Source: Polyangiaceae bacterium
Lineage (GTDB): Bacteria; Myxococcota_A; Polyangia; Polyangiales; Polyangiaceae
Direction: 5' to 3'
Assembly (NCBI GenBank): GCA_016712345.1
Contig: JADJRH010000011.1
Span: 2,790,001 to 2,854,000 of the forward strand
DNA: 64,000 bases
Positions 27,601 to 35,770 of this stretch are shown piece by piece (positions within the stretch are counted from its first letter, which is position 1; the number at the start of each line of letters is the position of its first letter). Position numbers and translations under genes: made by a program. The notes under the pieces were generated by a model. The model was not told the DNA's origin. It saw only the letters and a program-made list of their open reading frames with translations, and ran no database searches.

Positions 27601-29424
27601 TCGGGCGAGCCGCTCGTCTTGCGCGGGCACCAGAAGCGCGTGACCTCCGTGGCATTCAGCGCCGACAGCCGACGCGTGGTTTCTTCGTCCTTCGACAAAA
27701 CGCTACGGCTTTGCAACGCCGATGGCTCGGGCGAGCCCCTCGTCCTGCGCGGTCACGACCACATCGTGAGGGGTGTCGCCTTCGCTCCCGACGGCCGTCG
27801 CATCGCCTCCGCGTCCGACGATCACACGGTGCGCGTGTGGACGGCCGACGGCGCAGGCGAGCCTCTGGTGCTGCGCGGTCACGAAGCCGACGTGCTCGCG
27901 GTTTCGTGGAGCCCGGACGGACTTCGTATTGCCTCCGTGTCCCGCGACAATACGGTGCGCGTGTGGAGCGCCGACGGCTCCGGTACGCCCATCGTGCTTC
28001 GCGGTCACAACGCCGCAACGGCCGGATTGGCCTGGAGTTCGGACGGACTTCGTATTGCATCGGCGTCTCACGATGGGACGGCGCGCGTTTGGAACGCCGA
28101 TGGCTCGAACAAGCCCGTTGTCTTTCGGGGCCATGGGGCACGCGTGTATTCGGTAGAATTCAGTCCCCGGGGCGGTGAACTCGTCACCACGTCGGCCGAC
28201 CACACAGTTCGCCTGTGGAATGTCCACACCGCGCAGCCGGTCCACGTCTTCCGAGGTCATGGCGATCACGTCGTTTCGGCGGCCTTTAGTCCCGACGGAC
28301 GCCAGATCGCCAGCGCCTCGTGGGATCGCACGGTGCGAATCTGGGATGCTGTCGACCCGAAACGACCCCTCAAGTTGAGTGGCCACGAAGGCGAAGTCAT
28401 GGCGGCTGAAATGAGCCCGAACGGCCGAACGATCGCGTCCGCCGGCGCCGACAAGACCGTTCGAATCTGGAACTCCGATGGGACAGGGGTTCCCCTCGTC
28501 TTTCGCGGCCACGAGGGGCGCCTGTTCACCGTGTCCTTCAGCCCGGACGGCCGCCGGGTCGTATCCGCTTCCGCGGACCACACCGCTCGGGTTTGGAACA
28601 CCGATGGAACGGGCACTCCCCTGATTCTGCGCGGCCACGCGAGCCCCCTGGGTTCTGCGATGTTCAGTCCGGACGGCCGACACATCGTGACCGCCGGGGA
28701 CAACACCGTGCGAATCTGGAACGCCGACGGAACCGGCACGCCCCTCGTCTTTCGCGCCGCCGATCTGGGTGTCTGGATGGTGACCTACGGCCCCGACGGT
28801 CGGCAGGTTGTTTCCACTTCGAGAGAGAATGCGGTGCGGATCTGGAATGCCGCAGGCGCGGGGGAGCTGCTCTCGGTTCAGAAACTCGACGCGGAGCCCC
28901 GCGCCGCCGCATATTTCAGCCCCGATGCGAAGCGCCTCGCCTGTGGATTCGCCGACCGCGTCCTGCGCATCTGGAACGTGGATGGCACCGGTGCCCCCCT
29001 GCTATTGCGCGGCCACGAAGGTGCCGTTGGCTTGACCGGAGGGAGGCCTTGGAGCCCCGATGGCCGCCGGCTCGTTTCACAATCGGACGACGGCACGGTG
29101 CGGATCTGGAGCACGGAAGGTTCGGGCGAGCCGGTCGTGCTGCTCGACCCCAAGGACACGGCTGCGTTCAGCTCCGCTGCGTGGAGCCCGGATGGTCTTC
29201 AGATTGTCGCAGGCTCGGACGACGGAAGAGTGTGGGTCTGGAGAGACTTCGAGCCACCGCGCAGCCCGGACGATCCCCGGCTGTGGACCGCCACCCGCCA
29301 TTGTCCCTCTGTCGAAGACCGACAGCGCCTTCTGGATGTGAGTCGGGAGATGGCTCAGCGGGATCTCGCCCGCTGCGAGCAGAGAATCCGGGACGCCGCG
29401 GAGCAGAGAGCCGGTTCTCGGTAG
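24679..29424 (+). CDS. Ser/Thr kinase - nSTAND P-loop ATPase - transmembrane - WD40 protein
   Basis: 1581 residues. Kinase domain about 50-350: GVGGMGRV (58-65), HRDMKPSN (near 180), DFG (about 201), MAPEQW. The novel-STAND module starts at PFAGLSAFQEGD and has Walker A GASGAGKSS (about 399-407) and Walker B ILLVIDQLEE (about 527), with helical STAND arms to about 800. One membrane helix lies at about 840-860 (SIAGAFVMLSVAVLSVSYLAF region). Residues about 937-1525 hold 14 WD40 repeats (SPDGRRIASAS...VRIWN), enough for two seven-blade propellers. The tail is charged. STAND proteins are signal-sensing switches; here the WD40 part would bind the ligand and the ATPase would control the kinase. 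The single helix implies WD40 and kinase on opposite sides, or a hairpin-like association (open). ATG 24679 leaves an acceptable leader before the kinase. Confidence 0.93.
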   Translation: MSLRTDATRQLERTDAGSAERSDTTSQTVELRSAEVPKSDPSALSPGTMVGPYEIIRQIGVGGMGRVLLARDTRLGRLAALKFLLRARSTNDANRFVVEARATAQLSHENVVVIYDVGEHEGWPFMALEYVKGQTLRQWIADRKAKKGDAPGLLVLPRVAAELMLPVARALAHAHERGIVHRDMKPSNVVLTDTGGIKVLDFGIAKILSAIEPRPEITLRDVTLRELVQRGRAPSAVQTSSAIGTAMYMAPEQWQIGEVDHRADIWALGLMFHELLFGASPLRALLDSDGMVGMASLLDLDTPLCDLRAEHPELGKLGAIIDRCLIKRKEDRLGSAAELAEELTAFVAAQASGTLENHDPFAGLSAFQEGDAVRFFGRDRAIHQAVQRLAEQPLLMVMGASGAGKSSFVRAGLIPALKQGGDAWEAFVLRPGPYPLLSLAELLMRHSWRLAGRDRNKSLVEEESTAESSASDAPPIVLAPRPIDPRATGTERELQRDVLGSRLSTEPGFLAKQLRARARRKGEKILLVIDQLEEVYTLASARDRAAFFACLAGVADDVGSPLRVVTTLRSDFLDRLVDAQSILPGLGFLLMPLDRNELREALTKPIAALDYRFDPPELVERMLNELSHTRGALPLLQFTAAQLWAKRDTTHRTLTEASYLALGGVGGTLARHADELLSAMPPKDKPIVRSLLLRLVTPERTRALPRLGELLELPPGRHDIRRTLDRLIAARLLTVDGNGEEDSTVEIVHESLIMHWPTLNRWLDEETDDALFLARLRTAAREWRASGERAGLLWTGEAAGEAARFPAGRIAELAPAEARFLAAVIERADRARKRRRRSIAGAFVMLSVAVLSVSYLAFRARTEARRSAELAAEMGAQKSESERNAVRARNASRLSAARERQNDPTTALALLREIEPGSIPPGWVPLAHWALHAGVARFALPHVDVVLSVAWSADGRRIATASADNLVRLWSADGSGEPLVLRGHQKRVTSVAFSADSRRVVSSSFDKTLRLCNADGSGEPLVLRGHDHIVRGVAFAPDGRRIASASDDHTVRVWTADGAGEPLVLRGHEADVLAVSWSPDGLRIASVSRDNTVRVWSADGSGTPIVLRGHNAATAGLAWSSDGLRIASASHDGTARVWNADGSNKPVVFRGHGARVYSVEFSPRGGELVTTSADHTVRLWNVHTAQPVHVFRGHGDHVVSAAFSPDGRQIASASWDRTVRIWDAVDPKRPLKLSGHEGEVMAAEMSPNGRTIASAGADKTVRIWNSDGTGVPLVFRGHEGRLFTVSFSPDGRRVVSASADHTARVWNTDGTGTPLILRGHASPLGSAMFSPDGRHIVTAGDNTVRIWNADGTGTPLVFRAADLGVWMVTYGPDGRQVVSTSRENAVRIWNAAGAGELLSVQKLDAEPRAAAYFSPDAKRLACGFADRVLRIWNVDGTGAPLLLRGHEGAVGLTGGRPWSPDGRRLVSQSDDGTVRIWSTEGSGEPVVLLDPKDTAAFSSAAWSPDGLQIVAGSDDGRVWVWRDFEPPRSPDDPRLWTATRHCPSVEDRQRLLDVSREMAQRDLARCEQRIRDAAEQRAGSR

Positions 29425-29529
29425 ATCTGCATGCCCATCATCGACATGCTGGACCGAAGGGGCTTCCACCGCGACTGCGCGAAGTGCGCCTCGCGCTCAC
29501 GGCGACCGAGGCGGGGCTCGAAGCGCGGT

Positions 29530-30735
29530 TCATTCCACAGGCTCTTCAACAATTTCAAAAAGGCCTAGATCGTAGGGATCGCCGGGGGGCGCAAGCTTGC
29601 GTGTGAGGCGCTCGCGAAGCCCCTTTTTGCGGAGTTCTGTGGCGCGGTGATAACAAAAGGGGTTGTTGCCCCGGCGGCCGAGCGTGGCGTGGGCGGTCCA
29701 CGAGCAGCCGCCCAAACACTCTTCGGCATAATAACAAGTCTTGCAGTGGCCCCAAGGCTCCGATGAGGTGCGGTCGCGCGCAAACCCGACCTCCGGGGAC
29801 CGCTCCCAAAGCACAGAAAGCGAGAGATCGCGCACGTTGCCACCGGCATAAGGTTTCGTCGGAAGGGAGGGACACCCTTTGACAGTCCCATCCGACTCGA
29901 TTCCAATCACCTGAAGTCCGGCCCTGCACCCTTGCCAATGACCATCAGGCCCGCCGGGGCGAGAGCGCAAGATCTGTTCATGAGGGCCGAAATACCCCAC
30001 GTTGTTTCCAAGAACTACGTTGAATACGGGACCGGAAGGGGCCTCTTTTGCAGCATCGAGCTGGATTTGGGCAAGCGCGTCGATGACGCCCACAATCTGG
30101 TAGGGCTCCAAGATCCACTCGGGGCGATCGGCTGCTCGCCCCATGGGGACAGTGAGCTGCACCTGCCAAGAAATGGCGCCGTGGGCGCGAATCTCGGCGG
30201 CGGTTTCGGGGAGGCGTTCGTGGTTTAGTCGATTGATTTGTGTGTTGGCCGAAACCGCCAGTCCCGCGACTTTGGCAGCGTCCATCGCGCGAAGGGCGGC
30301 CGTATGACTTCCGAGGTTGCCGCGCAGACGATCGTGGATGATCGCCGGCCCATCAATGGAGACGCCGAGCGCGGACAAGCCTGCTTTTCGCAGCGCGCGC
30401 GCCCGTTCTTCGGTCATTGCGCGACCGCCTGTTTGCATGGTGACGCGCATGCCGGAAGCGGCGAGAGCGCGCACAATCTCGTGGAGATCAGGGCGCAAAT
30501 AAGCCTCACCACCGATGAGCACAATCTCCCGGCACCCCAAACGGCCCAATGCGCTCGCCACCTCGACCGCTTCTGCTGTGGAAAGCTCCCGAGCGCGGGT
30601 GGGGCCGGCGCGGGAGCCACAATGTTCGCAGGGCTGATCGCAACGGAGCGTCAGCTCCCACACGGCGTACACCGGGCGTGGCACCTCGAAATCCTCGGGG
30701 CGAAGGGCGCGCACCGGCGGTTTTGTGGGCTCCAT
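29530..30735 (-). CDS. Radical SAM/SPASM-domain enzyme
   Basis: 401 residues. The radical SAM cluster motif CDQPCEHC gives C32, C36, C39; GGEAYLRPD (about 75-83) is the SAM-binding GGE segment. The C-terminal SPASM region has the cysteines that hold auxiliary iron-sulfur clusters: C near GCRAGLQVIGI, GCPSLP, then C331, C334, C340, C344 and C361. SPASM enzymes of this size usually modify peptides or proteins (PqqE, AlbA, sulfatase-maturase types). The divergent neighbour starting 79 bases away (30814) encodes a Gly-rich, Cys-containing small protein and is the natural candidate substrate, by context only. The 3' end converges on the kinase-WD40 gene with about 100 bases between. Confidence 0.9.
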   Translation of the reverse strand: MEPTKPPVRALRPEDFEVPRPVYAVWELTLRCDQPCEHCGSRAGPTRARELSTAEAVEVASALGRLGCREIVLIGGEAYLRPDLHEIVRALAASGMRVTMQTGGRAMTEERARALRKAGLSALGVSIDGPAIIHDRLRGNLGSHTAALRAMDAAKVAGLAVSANTQINRLNHERLPETAAEIRAHGAISWQVQLTVPMGRAADRPEWILEPYQIVGVIDALAQIQLDAAKEAPSGPVFNVVLGNNVGYFGPHEQILRSRPGGPDGHWQGCRAGLQVIGIESDGTVKGCPSLPTKPYAGGNVRDLSLSVLWERSPEVGFARDRTSSEPWGHCKTCYYAEECLGGCSWTAHATLGRRGNNPFCYHRATELRKKGLRERLTRKLAPPGDPYDLGLFEIVEEPVE

Positions 30736-30813
30736 CGCGTGAGCTTACCATAGAAACGATCGAGCTTTGAATCGGCGCTTGACTTTGTGGCGGAGCGATG
30801 GAGTCATGGCTCG

Positions 30814-31248
30814 ATGCTTCGTCCCCCGGTCACACTTATCGTTTGTCCGCAATGCAGCCGCCACGCCAAGGCGCGGGAGCCCCTGTGCCCACACTGCGGT
30901 CATCGGCTTGAAGGTCACTCTTTGCGCAGAACGGCGGCCGCGGTAGCTCTCGGCTTGACCGCAGCCACAGCGATGTCGTCCGAGCTTGTGGCGTGCGCCG
31001 TGTACGGGGTCGCTTGCACGGGCGATGAGTGCGGTACCACCGGCGGAGCGGCGGGCCAAGCGGGCGCCGGGGGGAACTCCACAGGAACCACAAGCGATAT
31101 CAACGTGTCTTCCAGCACGACGGGTGGCACCGCGGGAATGGGCGGCGGCGGAATGGGCGGAACCGGCGGCGGCGGAATGGGCGGAACCGGCGGCGGCGGA
31201 ATGGGCGGAGCCGGCGGCGGCGGAACGGGCGGAGCCGGCGGCGGCTGA
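30814..31248 (+). CDS. Small zinc-ribbon membrane protein with Gly-rich tail; possible radical SAM substrate
   Basis: 144 residues from ATG 30814 (GGAG upstream; a GTG at 30787 is an alternative). The N-terminus carries a zinc ribbon with C11, C14, C25, C28 (CPQCSRH...CPHCGH). A hydrophobic stretch (about 40-63) follows, either a membrane helix or an atypical lipoprotein signal ending near VACAVYG. Then come C68 and C73, and a tail made almost entirely of Gly with Met/Thr/Ala (GGGGMGGTGG repeats). Small myxobacterial proteins with this ribbon-hydrophobic-low-complexity plan are familiar to me, but I cannot name a function. Divergent placement next to the SPASM enzyme suggests it is modified by it, or merely shares a promoter region. 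Confidence 0.7.
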   Translation: MLRPPVTLIVCPQCSRHAKAREPLCPHCGHRLEGHSLRRTAAAVALGLTAATAMSSELVACAVYGVACTGDECGTTGGAAGQAGAGGNSTGTTSDINVSSSTTGGTAGMGGGGMGGTGGGGMGGTGGGGMGGAGGGGTGGAGGG

Positions 31249-31478
31249 AACGACAGCTTGTTCAACCCACACTTCCACGCCGACCTGAATCGTCATGGTG
31301 ACGATGGGAAGGTTTTGCAGGCGAGAGCTGATCGCCGGTCGCGCCCGCCCGATTCAAGGTCGGGACATGCAGCAAGGCAATAGATTGACTGCGAGCGAAG
31401 GCGGTTGGCATTGGTGCAGGCAGCAAAAGACCGCGGCACAAGCCTGATGCCGGTGGTTGTCCGCGCGACCGCCCAGCA

Positions 31479-32009
31479 TTAGCGCGGGAGCACGCGCACA
31501 ACCTTGGTACCGGCAAACTGGTCGTGAAGGCACCGCCGGTCTTCACGGAAGATCATCAGACCATCAATCAAACCGATGACGTTGCCAACCATCGGAATGA
31601 GGCCGAAGACCATCATGAGCCACTCACGTAACACGACGCCGGATGTAAAATTCACCGCGGAACCGTTGGTCTTGACCACTTTGATGCGCAACCACTTTTT
31701 GCCAAGCGACTGGCCGGTTCGGGATAGCAGGGTCCACTGATAGATGTTGAGCGGCAGCGATGCGCCCCCAAATACGGCCATCACAATCAGCTGGTTCTGG
31801 GCATCTTCCATCGTGATAATCTGCTGAGTATAGAGCAGACCGGCCACTGGCACCACACATAGCAAGTTGAGCACTCCGTCGACCAAACGCGCGAGATAGC
31901 GCGCGCCCCGGCCGGCGAGTTGTGTGTCGCCGTAATTGTCGTTGTCATTGTGGTTGGAGGTCTGAGCCCTGGGCGCGGCATACGGATTTGGATCGCGGTC
32001 GAATTGCAT
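31479..32009 (-). CDS. RDD-family integral membrane protein
   Basis: 176 residues. After a polar, Asn/Asp-rich N-terminus of about 35 residues, three hydrophobic segments follow. The family signature is visible: ARLVDGVLNLL in the first helix and SLGKKWLRIKVV before the second pair, with the terminal DGLMIFREDRRCLHDQFAGTKVV segment. RDD proteins are small membrane proteins, mostly of unknown role (some linked to ion antiport). It stands alone: about 230 bases separate it from the Gly-rich protein gene and about 190 from the next minus-strand gene. Nothing else is seen in those gaps. Confidence 0.85.
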   Translation of the reverse strand: MQFDRDPNPYAAPRAQTSNHNDNDNYGDTQLAGRGARYLARLVDGVLNLLCVVPVAGLLYTQQIITMEDAQNQLIVMAVFGGASLPLNIYQWTLLSRTGQSLGKKWLRIKVVKTNGSAVNFTSGVVLREWLMMVFGLIPMVGNVIGLIDGLMIFREDRRCLHDQFAGTKVVRVLPR

Positions 32010-32202
32010 TGTCGCCTCTAAAACCAGTGAAAAGGATGCTTGCTTCGTTTTCCGCCAAACTCACAATGAGCGGTAGAAACGGCTATTTCGCCGGGTAAAA
32101 TGTAAACGCCATGGACGCAAAAGCGGACCACCCAACGCCCGAAGGGCAGTTTCGGTCACCGGTCTCCATTCGTGTCCACTCGGCGCGAACCATCGGTCGC
32201 GG

Positions 32203-32520
32203 TCAGCCCCTTTGCATGAAGCTCGCGACGACCTCGTGCGTGACGTCTTTGCCGCCGCCCAAATTGGTAATCACCGAGCTGACAGTATAGATCGGCCCCC
32301 ACGGTATACCCCACCATCCCAACACGAGCGAGAGGAGCGTGTACCCAAGGCCCTTGCTCACCGCACTTTCACCCGCGCGAACAAAGTAGATGTCGCTGGG
32401 CCGCCGAAACGTGAGGATGAAAACAGAGATGCAGTATTGGTAGATCACAAACTTCCCTCCACGTTGCAGTTCCATGGCGAGTTGTTGTCCGTCCATTCCT
32501 TCAATGCCCTCAATCTTCAT
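32203..32520 (-). CDS. Conserved small membrane protein
   Basis: 105 residues from ATG 32520 (GAGA upstream); the longer frame to 32625 runs into a GC-rich repeat and is not used. It has two hydrophobic segments (FVIYQYCISVFIL and YTLLSLVLGWWGIPWGPIYTV) separated by a charged loop with RRPSDIYFVRAGES, and a conserved-looking end TNLGGGKDVTHEVV. This pattern occurs in small bacterial membrane proteins of unknown function, as far as I recall. No enzymatic motif is visible. Confidence 0.75.
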   Translation of the reverse strand: MKIEGIEGMDGQQLAMELQRGGKFVIYQYCISVFILTFRRPSDIYFVRAGESAVSKGLGYTLLSLVLGWWGIPWGPIYTVSSVITNLGGGKDVTHEVVASFMQRG

Positions 32521-32574
32521 GGCTATCTCTTTCGGTTGGGTGAGCGCATCCTCGCCCGCTATCTTCCCGTATGC

Positions 32575-32940
32575 AAGTCCTTTCATGGGGCGGGGGGCTC
32601 CCGCCCCCCGCAACGCCCCCCGCACTGTTCAAGCGCCATCGCTCGCGCGCCGATGGAGTGTTGCGAAGGGCCCAAAGACATCTCGACAGTGCTGGTGTCG
32701 AGATACCATTCACGTATTTTCAAATACTTGTACGAGAACCACGAGGTGCGTTGTGGAGCAGGCAGAATAGGGATCGCGTAATTTCAAGCACTTTGCCCCG
32801 ATTGCGACAGTGGCACTGTCGAGATGTTCGCGCCCCTTCGTGCGACACATTGCCCACCGCGCGATGGATGGCGTTTCGCGCGCCCGAGGGGTTGCGCTCG
32901 GGCAACAACGCTGCGACGGCGCCCCAAAAAGGGGGGTCAA
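32575..32940 (+). repeat. Dispersed intergenic repeat, copy D (two separated halves)
   Basis: The left half (32575-32640: GCCCCCCGCAACGCCCCCCG) and the right half (32855-32940: GTTTCGCGCGCCC, GGGCAACAACG, GGCGCCCCAAAAAG) are separated by about 215 bases of unrelated, AT-richer DNA. It has the same orientation as the other copies. The arrangement suggests an insertion into one element or two partial copies. No gene is present. Confidence 0.7.
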
Positions 32941-33070
32941 TGGGTCCGAAGGGGCTGGCGGCCGTTCGGCAGCGGGTCCGAGGGGGCTGGCCGGCGTTTG
33001 ACTGGGCGTCCGAAAGGGGCTGCCGACCGTTTGGCACGGGGTCGCCGACGGGCTGGCGGTTCCGCGGACA
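32940..33070 (+). repeat. Short array of GGTCCGAAGGGGCTGGC-type units
   Basis: Four degenerate units of about 33 bases (GGGTCCGAGGGGGCTGG...CCGTTCGGCA). They are related to the larger array at 53190-53600. They lie in the gap upstream of nothing obvious; 33071-33259 shows no gene. Confidence 0.7.
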
Positions 33071-33259
33071 CGGGCGGCACCTCACCACCAAAGGGCGACA
33101 AGAAGCGAGCGGTTCTGATTCGGCGGGCTCAAGTCTACCCTCCCAAACTCATCCAAACACGAATGTTGCGTTGGCAGCCACCCTCCGCGCCATTTGTCGA
33201 GCATGGGCCCGATTTCGCCGCCGTGATCCCCGAAGCAAACGCGGGTCGACCTCAATGTC

Positions 33260-34192
33260 TTACGTGGACCAGCGGTGTCCGTCGGTTGAGAGCGCACGGG
33301 CGATGTGATCATCTTGCAGGGTGTCGTCGGCCACGTGCTCTATTGCAAGTCTCAAGGCTTTTTGGGAGATGCTCTTTGACGTGGTCCGAAGGGTGTCACG
33401 CGTTTGCGTATCCGGCTGGCCGGTTAATGCGAGGGCGGCGCCGATGCGTTCTTCTGCGCTGAGTCGATCATCGGCGACGGCAGCAAAAAGGTGTTCGACG
33501 TTTGACTTGCCTCCCCGGTAGCCGCTAGGCGCAGCCAATGAACGCAGTTGGCGCGTCCATTCAGGCAACGATTGGCCTTGCCGCAGCAGATCGGCGCGGA
33601 TGCCGGACGCTTTGAGAACGCTAGGCACTTTGCTACCGAGTGTCCTGATGAGGGGGAGCCCCGCCGTTTGGTCGACTTCAAAATACAGCACATCCATGCC
33701 GGCTTCGACCGCGAAACACGTTGTGCCGGGCCGAGCGCCATCGCACGCGCGGAATGCCATGACGCGAGCGAGAGGAAGAACAATGTGAATGTCTCCGCCC
33801 TCGACGCTGAGCACATCTTCGGTGACGGTCAGGAGCACGCTTCGGTGTTTTTCGCTCGGGGCGAGGCGAACGATACCCACAATCACGAACAACAGTACGA
33901 ATGCCGCCAGGAAAGAGGGCAGCCCGTACTCTTTACCCCAAATGGCAACCACTCCCTTGGCGATAAGGATGGCCAGGCCGCCGGAAAGAAACATTGTCCC
34001 GCCGAGGAAGGACTTTTTCGCTGGGGTTGATTCGACGGAGGGCTTGTTCCATTGGCTGACACCCAAGCCCCCCCACGCGCGTGCGTTCACCGAGGGGGAA
34101 ACATCGGGCTCTTGGGTGAGCGGATCGAGCGGCGCAGACGGAGGCGCGATGATCGGATCGTGAGAGCTATCGGTCTTCGTCGGACGACTCAT
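33260..34192 (-). CDS. Membrane protein of unknown function
   Basis: 310 residues. The N-terminal 65 residues are polar and Pro/Ser-rich. Two adjacent membrane helices follow (about 67-88 and 92-112: GGLAILIAKGVVAIWG, LAAFVLLFVIVGIV). A cytoplasmic or periplasmic part of about 195 residues comes next. It starts with beta-like segments (HRSVLLTVTEDVLSVEGGDIH, a PH-like look) and ends with a helical region (LSAEERIGAALALTGQPD, ISQKALRLAIEHVAD). Its start overlaps the stop of the upstream gene (ATGA), so the pair is cotranslated. I do not recognise the family. Confidence 0.75.
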   Translation of the reverse strand: MSRPTKTDSSHDPIIAPPSAPLDPLTQEPDVSPSVNARAWGGLGVSQWNKPSVESTPAKKSFLGGTMFLSGGLAILIAKGVVAIWGKEYGLPSFLAAFVLLFVIVGIVRLAPSEKHRSVLLTVTEDVLSVEGGDIHIVLPLARVMAFRACDGARPGTTCFAVEAGMDVLYFEVDQTAGLPLIRTLGSKVPSVLKASGIRADLLRQGQSLPEWTRQLRSLAAPSGYRGGKSNVEHLFAAVADDRLSAEERIGAALALTGQPDTQTRDTLRTTSKSISQKALRLAIEHVADDTLQDDHIARALSTDGHRWST

Positions 34193-35022
34193 TCATCACC
34201 ATCCTGGAGTTTCTCACCCGTGTTCAAGTCGAAGCGCGCAACCACAGAAAAGGTGACTTTGCACTTGCCGGCGTAGAACGAACACCTGATGAAGTCCTTC
34301 GCTGGGAGATCGGGATGGCTCGCAAGTTCGACGTAGCCAAACCGTTCGTCGCGAAGGATTGTTCCGCTCTGCACGCGCGTCAGATCGAGGTATTGAACCT
34401 TCCATGACGTGTCGTCGCCCCAGATACATCCCCAAACAAAGCCAAAGTCGCCCTTCGGCAATTCAAGCTCCGAGCGCCAGTGTTCTGAGCCTGGAAGAAT
34501 TGACCCGTCGTGGATGTCCCACCAATCGGGCACGTAAAAACCTGCGGGGCAGAACCCAAAAGAGTTGGGTTCTTCCGCGGCAATCACCTCGCCTGTCGAC
34601 AGATCCATCACGGCAGTGGCGGTGTAATCGGTTGAGATCAGGGCGAGCATCCGATCGCCTTGGCGAAACGGCTCAAACGTTCGATATAGGTTTGGGTAAT
34701 TGCGTGGGTAGGTTGCGACGATGCGGCCGGTTTCGTCCACCACATCGACGCGGAGCGAGGCCCACGTGCCGTTGCCGCTTGGCACCTCCGTGACCTTGGT
34801 CGAGAACCGTTCACGTGGAGAGGGGCGCGGCGGAATCTCGAAGAGGCCGGTGGTGTCGATTTCTTCGATCGACCATTGCTCGTGATACTCGTCTGCCCAC
34901 TCCCGATTCTCAGTCTGTTTCGCCAGCAGAGCTTCGGCCTCGGCGCGCGAATACCGGGCTCCCCACGCGTGGATCTTGCCATTGCTGCGCGCGACCGACC
35001 GAACCTCGTATATCTTGCTCAA
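34189..35022 (-). CDS. Hypothetical protein, Trp/aromatic-rich beta protein
   Basis: 277 residues from a TTG at 35022, chosen because GGAGA lies eight bases upstream; an in-frame ATG at 35109 would add 29 residues with no SD. The first 60 residues resemble a small domain (KIYEVRSVARSNG, YSRAEAEALLAKQ). The rest is beta-rich with many aromatic residues (YVPDWWDIHDGS, FGFVWGCIWGDD) and repeated strand patterns, perhaps a propeller or WD-like surface. No signal peptide or membrane helix is seen. It is coupled (ATGA) to the downstream two-helix membrane protein, so the products probably work together. Function not recognised. Confidence 0.7.
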   Translation of the reverse strand: MSKIYEVRSVARSNGKIHAWGARYSRAEAEALLAKQTENREWADEYHEQWSIEEIDTTGLFEIPPRPSPRERFSTKVTEVPSGNGTWASLRVDVVDETGRIVATYPRNYPNLYRTFEPFRQGDRMLALISTDYTATAVMDLSTGEVIAAEEPNSFGFCPAGFYVPDWWDIHDGSILPGSEHWRSELELPKGDFGFVWGCIWGDDTSWKVQYLDLTRVQSGTILRDERFGYVELASHPDLPAKDFIRCSFYAGKCKVTFSVVARFDLNTGEKLQDGDE

Positions 35023-35239
35023 GTGGGTGTTCTCCTGCGGTTTACCCTGCGGGGCGTTGGTGTGGGTGCCAATCAGATCACCCCCGTGCTCCGCGGAGCC
35101 GGGGATCACCCGATGAATTGGGAAGGTATCACAGAAGGGCCGCGGAACCCAGCGATTGGTGCCCGGCGCTTTGAACGCTGGTCAGTCGCGCCGATACAGT
35201 AGGTGGTCCGGCCATCACGGTCACGTGTTGGCTGCACCA

Positions 35240-35512
35240 TCAATGCTTGCCCGCGCGCCGAAGCTTTGACGGCGCGGTCTTTCTGTTCTCCGGAATGTGC
35301 GGTCCGGTGGGCTCCTCCACGGGCGGCGCACGACGCCACCCCGGCTGTTGCATCGCCTCAAGACATTTCCGACAGGTCACGTCGCTGAGCTGCTCGGTTG
35401 CGATCCCCTCCACTTCGGCGCGGTGCGCCGCTTCGCGGTCCCTCGGATTGCAAAGGACCATGCCGTTCTCGTCGAGGGCATGCAGGTCGCGCTTTTCACG
35501 ATTGTCACGCAT
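35240..35512 (-). CDS. Small protein with probable metal-binding Cys residues
   Basis: 90 residues. It has a His-Ala-Leu start (LHALDENG), then LCNPRDREAA and VTCRKCLEAM, so one Cys plus a CxxC pair with a nearby His could bind zinc. The C-terminus is polar. This HAL...C...VTCxxC plan looks like a conserved small-protein family I have seen in actinobacteria and myxobacteria, of unknown function. A TTATTATAC-like promoter element lies about 10-20 bases upstream of the start. Confidence 0.6.
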   Translation of the reverse strand: MRDNREKRDLHALDENGMVLCNPRDREAAHRAEVEGIATEQLSDVTCRKCLEAMQQPGWRRAPPVEEPTGPHIPENRKTAPSKLRRAGKH

Positions 35513-35566
35513 CTGGGCTCCTTATTATACAGCATTAAAGCGCGGCAGCGCATGGCGATCTTCATA

Positions 35567-35671
35567 GCGCGCGAGAAAATTCTCACCTGCACCAACACGT
35601 CGCAGCTTGAAACGTAGCTCGATCGGGCGCTCACCGCCGCGGCGATCGATGAAGTCCTGACAGAATCATAG
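35567..35671 (+). pseudogene. C-terminal scrap of the Rpn-like gene
   Basis: About 105 bases almost identical to the 3' end of the gene at 50721-51743 (encodes AREKILTCTNTSQLET ... IDEVLTES). One Trp codon is changed to TAG in the middle. No upstream part is present, so this is a third, decayed copy of the family in the window. Confidence 0.85.
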
Positions 35672-35770
35672 AATACTTGGCAGCAAGAGCCTTTGCGTCT
35701 TTCGGGTGAAGGGCGATTGTCTCCACGGCTTCAGGAGCCGGGATCCGTTACGCACGGATCCGTGTGGCGC

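Noticed and set aside
26005..27630. Minus-strand frame of 541 codons opposite the kinase-WD40 gene
   Set aside because: Antisense shadow with no recognisable domain.
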